Assembly: GCA_035048815.1 (NCBI GenBank) | Contig: JAUCBN010000049.1 | Span: 1,681,501-1,745,500, forward strand | DNA from: Abelmoschus esculentus | Lineage: Eukaryota > Streptophyta > Magnoliopsida > Malvales > Malvaceae | Reading direction: 5' to 3' | Length of the DNA: 64,000 nt | Part shown: positions 59,745 to 64,000 of the stretch, in pieces | Layout: each line of letters begins with the position of its first letter | How positions within the stretch are numbered: the stretch's first letter is position 1 | Notes under the pieces: model-generated | What the model was told of the DNA's origin: nothing | The model's database searches: none | What the model saw: only the letters and a program-made list of their open reading frames with translations | Made by a program: the position numbers and the translations under genes

Positions 59745-61092
59745 TCAGACACCAAGCTACCATCATATCTGTTGTGTACACAAGTTTGTGGATGGATAGT
59801 ATACTTATGATACAATACTAATAGTTGGGGTATATGACAGAAGGGTTACAATTAATAAGGACTTGAAGGTCCCTTTGTACACTACATGATAATGATAGTG
59901 ATAGTGTTGTAATATTTGTATCTATTTTGTTGAATATGATAGTGGAGATTATGAGAGCTGAGCTAAATTATTATCATAATCTTCTGCCTGTAGCAATTTG
60001 AATATGTGAATGATTTCTTTATGTTTATCTACTTGCAATGTTATTCTTGATCTCAATCATAAACATTATTTTTTTATTAAATAGAAATATTATACTTTTA
60101 TATTAGAATTCGAATCCATCATAATATGAGCATCATCTTTGATTACTAGGCTAATTAGTAGATCTTATAAACTTAACTTTGACTTTTCTAATTATGGATA
60201 TTACTCGGTCAATTCTATTTTTACATTAAATAGTAGGCATAATTATAAATATTTTAATCTAAAAGATTTAACTTGACATAAAGAAATATCAATCAGATTT
60301 AACTTAACATAATGAAACATCAATCAATACAAAAGTGTCTCCTCATGTGGGTGTGTATTTTGATATTATAATTAGGGGTGTAAACAAGTTTAGTCGAGAT
60401 CAAGTAGTGCTAAGCTCGGATCGGCTCGTTAAGATTTTGAGTCGAGTTCTAGCTTGAATAATTTTAAACGAATTTGAAAAATCTGAGCTCGATTCTGCTC
60501 GTTAAGAAACTTTGATAATTTTAAAGCCTTATCTATCACATTTTATTTAAAAGCCTAATGAAGAAAAAAACTTTGATACACAAGTTGTGTAAACTCAAGC
60601 TTGTTAATTTTAGAGTTTAGTGTGTTAATTTTGTTTTAATGCTTACGTTTAGGTTTAGAATTTAGAGTTTTAAGTTTAGAAATTAAGATTTTAAATTTTA
60701 AATTATAAAAAATAAAAAATATATATTATATTTTTGAGTAGTTTATAAATTTTTCGAATCGAGTATCAAGTAGTTCGGCTCGACTCATCAAAAACCCAAA
60801 TTTGAGTCAAGTTCAATCAAATCAAATTTTAATCGAATCACTCGCGATTTATCTTGTACCATTTATAGTCCTAACTATAACAATACGAAGGATGGGTTCT
60901 ATTATTGGCCCAAAAGCTCCACTATTAATCCACGAATAAAAGGACTCGACTTGATCGAATGAAGCTTTTCAATTTTACAGCCTCGACCCTCGGCTCTGGA
61001 GTTTGCCCCCCTGAAAATTTAACAAAGTAAAGCAATTCCCGTCTCTTCCACAATCTTCCTTACCCAACCTTTCTTCTATTCTACTCTATTCT
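59745..61092. other. Spacer with a hAT-like element and the TPR gene leader
   Basis: Probable 3'UTR of the INO80B-like gene to about 60000, then AT-rich DNA with the element at 60373-60873, then a CT-rich leader (TCTTCCACAATCTTCCTTACC) immediately before the next ATG. No other gene seen. Confidence 0.5.
60373..60873. mobile_element. Non-autonomous hAT-like element, 501 bp
   Basis: Starts TAGGGGTGTAAACAAG and ends CATTTATAGTCCTA. Flanks ATTATAAT (60365-60372) and ACTATAAC (60874-60881) match at 6 of 8 positions. It is the same family as 42210-42705 (shared ends, TTAAGATTTTGAGTCGAGTT against CTAAGATTTCGAGTCGAGTT, and a shared AATAATTTTAAACGA block). No coding. Confidence 0.75.
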
Positions 61093-63443
61093 ATGGCAAG
61101 CAAACACGGCCGTGATCAAGCGATGGTATTTAAGTTCTTCTTCCCCCTTTTAATGTTTTTTCTTCTTTTCATTCAAAGTTTCAGTATTTTTGATCTTTGA
61201 AGTTCAAAATCTGCTACTTGTTGGCTCCCTGAAGATGTTTTCTATGCTTTGTTTTCTGTTTTCTGTGCTTTGTTCAATTCATAATTGAAATTAAGCTTTG
61301 CTCGAGTACTATTTAAGTTAATTAGATAGGGAAGTTGGTTCTATTCAAGCGTAAAGGTTTGACCTTTGGATTACTGAAATGTTATTTCTTTAACAGTTAT
61401 CATCTGGGTTTTCTTCTTCTTTTGCAAACAACTAAAAGCTAATTTATTTTCTATCTACTCTTTGTTGTTCCTGTGGGGTTCGTTTCAAGGATTTCCAGGG
61501 CTTTTTGAATGACTTGCAGGATTGGGAACTTTCACTTAAGGACAAAGACAAGAAAAAGACATCTCAGGCTTCTGCTAAAGAACAATTGGTAACTTTTGAA
61601 TCCTCACATTTTGTTTGAGTATGGCACTAATGTGAAGGGACATGGAAAGTAGTGATAGTTCATTTCATTTCCTTCCCTTCGATGTTATGAACTCTTACAA
61701 GTTCAGGGCAATATGATTATTTACAGAAATATGATAAATGGAGCAGTTTATCAACTAGTCTTGGCACTGAAGAGACTATGCCTGATGCTAATTCTGAAAA
61801 GGAACTGGTGAGAAGTTATTTTTTTTGTAGGTTTTCCTTTTGATCGTGTCCGAGTTATTTTTGGTGTTGACTAGAGTGAAAATATTTTGAGATTTGCAGG
61901 GAAATGAATATTTTAAGCAAAAGAAATTTAAAGAAGCTATCGATTGCTACTCGAGAAGCATTGCCCTGTCTCCAACAGCTGTGGCTTATGCAAATAGGGC
62001 CATGGCCTATCTTAAGCTTAGAAAGTATGTTTGATATCATTATGTTATGTTATGTTCACTTATAGATAACCTTCCATAGGTTTATAGTTCTCTTTTAACG
62101 GCCAAACAATTTTGATTGACTTACTTCTTGACTAATATAACTGTGGATGTGATTTTTCTTCTTCTTTAGATTTCAAGAGGCCGAGGATGACTGCACAGAG
62201 GCCTTAAATCTTGATGATCGCTACATAAAAGCATACTCACGACGAGCAACAGCTAGAAAAGAACTTGGTAAACTTAAAGAATCTGTTGAAGGTATGTTGT
62301 TGATGCAAGTACTCTCTTGGTTTAACTCCTAAGTGGATTCCTTTCAACTGCTTCTATTTAAATTTGATAGATCTTATATGGTGGACGTAGTTGATTGCAG
62401 ATGCTGAGTTTGGTCTGAGGTTAGAGCCTAAGAATCAGGAAATGAAGAAACAACATGCAGAGTTTAAGGCATTGTATGAGAAAGTAAGCATTTTTTGTTC
62501 AATTTTCTTCTATATACCTTTGTAATTATAACATTCTAAAAGTTCAATGAACTTAAATTGTCTTGAAAAATGTGTTATTATTTCTAAGCAATCAATTGAT
62601 CTTACTCATTGTAATTTTCATCTACCCCAGGAGGTTCTGCAGAAGGCATCAGGGGTAATAAGGAGGTCTATGCAAGGAGGTCAGGATGTAGGGAAGTTGG
62701 AAACAAAAGAAAATGGGCTTGGGGTGCATCCTGTCTCGGATAGTACTCAAAGGATGGGAGTTGCCGCAGTTCAAGGGCATCAAACTAAGGTACTGGGTGC
62801 TAGAACTCCTCTTTTCCAGTTTTCTTTTTCTTTTCAATCAAAAGATGTTTATATGTTGTGGATGAAATGTGTTTGCAGCTTCACTAATTTCACAAAGTGT
62901 ATGCTTTGTGCTCATTGATAAAGAGAGTTCTTCTTCTTTCAAAAAAATAAAAAATAAAAAATAAAAAATAAAGAGAGTTCTTGAAATTGATTTCTCATTT
63001 ATCTGGTAAACCATGGTAAATCTCGTAAAGGCCTAACATTTCTTGGTAGGGATAGCTATATTCATGGCTGCTAGCATATTATACGCTGATGAAGTAATGA
63101 GAACCTGTTGGAAGACAGAAAAGAATAAATTATTTGTTTATTTTTCTTCGTAGATTGGTTTGGCTATGTGGAATAACATACAACTCTAGTTTCTTTTCAA
63201 ATGAAATAGATGAATTTTTGTTGAGTTTATTTAGTCTTGAAGCCTAAAGTTTTTCAAATGTACTTTTTTTTTTCTTTCATTTTGCATGGCCAATTTTGGT
63301 AGGTTTCCAAAGTTGACAGGCAAAAGAAACCTGAGAAGACATCTGTAACTTTGGAGGAAACAGGGAAAAGAAATATCAGGGATGCAAGCAGAAGAGATGG
63401 TACTCAACTAGATGCTGATATTGCGGGTCCAGAGAACATTAAG
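61093..63443 (+). CDS. RPAP3/TPR5-like tetratricopeptide co-chaperone, 3' end outside the window
   Basis: First eight exons of a TPR gene: 61093-61125, 61490-61588, 61727-61807, 61900-62024, 62170-62291, 62401-62483, 62631-62789, 63303-63443 (281 residues so far). The frame stays open at the last donor, so the gene continues past 64000. The N-terminal DFQGFLNDLQDWELSLKDKDKK is the signature of the RPAP3 family. Residues about 72-180 form TPR repeats: GNEYFKQKKFKEAIDCYSRS, TAVAYANRAMAYLKLRKFQE, RYIKAYSRRATARKELGKLK. After that it becomes Lys/Gln/Ser-rich. RPAP3 proteins bind HSP90 through the TPR and work in the R2TP complex that assembles RNA polymerase II and snoRNPs; the binding tail (RPAP3_C) is not in the window. 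The Arabidopsis relative is At1g56440 (TPR5; memory). Confidence 0.93.
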
Positions 63444-64000
63444 GTAACACTATATATTAATTCCCTTGAGACATCTATTGCTCACACTTTTCTTTTAAAA
63501 AGGTTTGGGTATTTTTTAAGTAGTTAAAAATATAACAATTTCATAAAGGTGCATCTTCCTCTCATCTCATTCTAGTTTTTGGTTGCCAAGCCTGAGGCGA
63601 CTCTAGTGCATATTCTTATGGACTCCCTCTGAGGTGGTCTACTGATGACTATCCTAGTAAATTTTTGACATATCTTTTCTAAGAAACTCCTTGTATTGCT
63701 TTTACGAGGTACAAATAGGATTTGAATTTTAAAGCAGGGGAAAATTAATTTGTAAACAACTACATTATCCCGACTTTGATATCTCACTACTTCATATGGT
63801 TTAGAATTGGTTTAGGCTTTTTATTGGCTTGGATAGGGAGTCAGTAGTGTACTGTAATGAGCAATTTTAGTTGCATTGCTTTAAACTATTTCAGATCAAT
63901 CTATAAGGTCTGTCTTTAAGTGGGTTCAGTGTACTGTTCTGTTCGTTTTTAAGATGAATTTTGTTTGATTGAATCTATCCATTGCTACTTTTATAACTAA
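63444..64000 (+). other. Intron of the TPR gene up to the window end
   Basis: Begins with a GTAACA donor. No acceptor followed by an in-frame conserved segment is visible before the end, so this is read as intron. Confidence 0.5.

Noticed and set aside
1..64000. CRISPR arrays, bacterial operons or prophage features
   Set aside because: Spliced genes and plant transposons throughout; repeats found are microsatellites, MITEs and duplications, not spaced direct-repeat arrays.
1..64000. tRNA or rRNA genes
   Set aside because: No complete cloverleaf was recognised by eye; the only B-box-like signals belong to the SINE-like repeats. A tRNA scan was not possible here.

Overview
The window is nuclear DNA of a eudicot plant. 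The genes are intron-rich with short GT-AG introns, the spacers are very AT-rich, and the families are plant-specific (ECHIDNA, clade I shaggy-like kinases, E-class PPR, CSP41b). The gene and repeat content suggest Malvaceae, possibly Gossypium; that placement is inference, because no search could be run.

Layout. 1-3160: decayed LINE. 8.7-11 kb: membrane receptor-like kinase. 11.9-12.7 kb: unidentified minus-strand reading frame with one stop. 12.96-16.2 kb: a breakpoint joining a broken, 5'-truncated ABCG transporter (minus) head-to-head to the C-terminal half of the FACT subunit SPT16 (plus, still open). 20.2-23.0 kb: complete 12-exon GSK3/shaggy-like kinase. 23.7-28.0 kb: a graveyard of two nuclear genes for plastid proteins, a G6PDH 3' fragment and a CSP41b pseudogene split by a 2-kb solo LTR with a 5-bp target duplication. 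29.1-31.1 kb: ECHIDNA. 32.4-34.4 kb: PPR gene. 35-46 kb: repeat-rich accessory stretch (fold-back and hAT-like elements, SINEs, a Copia fragment carrying a nested hAT-like element) with two small candidate genes. 46.5-49.5 kb: kelch-repeat gene. 52.7-55.1 kb: 20S proteasome PBG1 (minus). 57.3-59.7 kb: INO80B/PAPA-1-like HIT protein. 61.1 kb to the end: RPAP3/TPR5-like gene running off the window.

The genes are housekeeping or signalling genes, each with its own promoter; there is no operon logic. From memory, the TPR5, PBG1 and PAPA-1/HIT genes match Arabidopsis At1g56440, At1g56450 and At1g56460, and the PPR resembles At1g56570, so the right half probably preserves an ancestral block. Exon models were built by hand from splice signals and reading frame; every complete multi-exon model sums to a multiple of three.

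The most unusual points are the ABCG/SPT16 junction with a surviving SPT16 C-terminal frame, a cluster of TGACGTCA palindromes in the solo LTR, several non-autonomous DNA transposons with recognisable 8- or 9-bp target duplications, and a three-copy SINE-like family.
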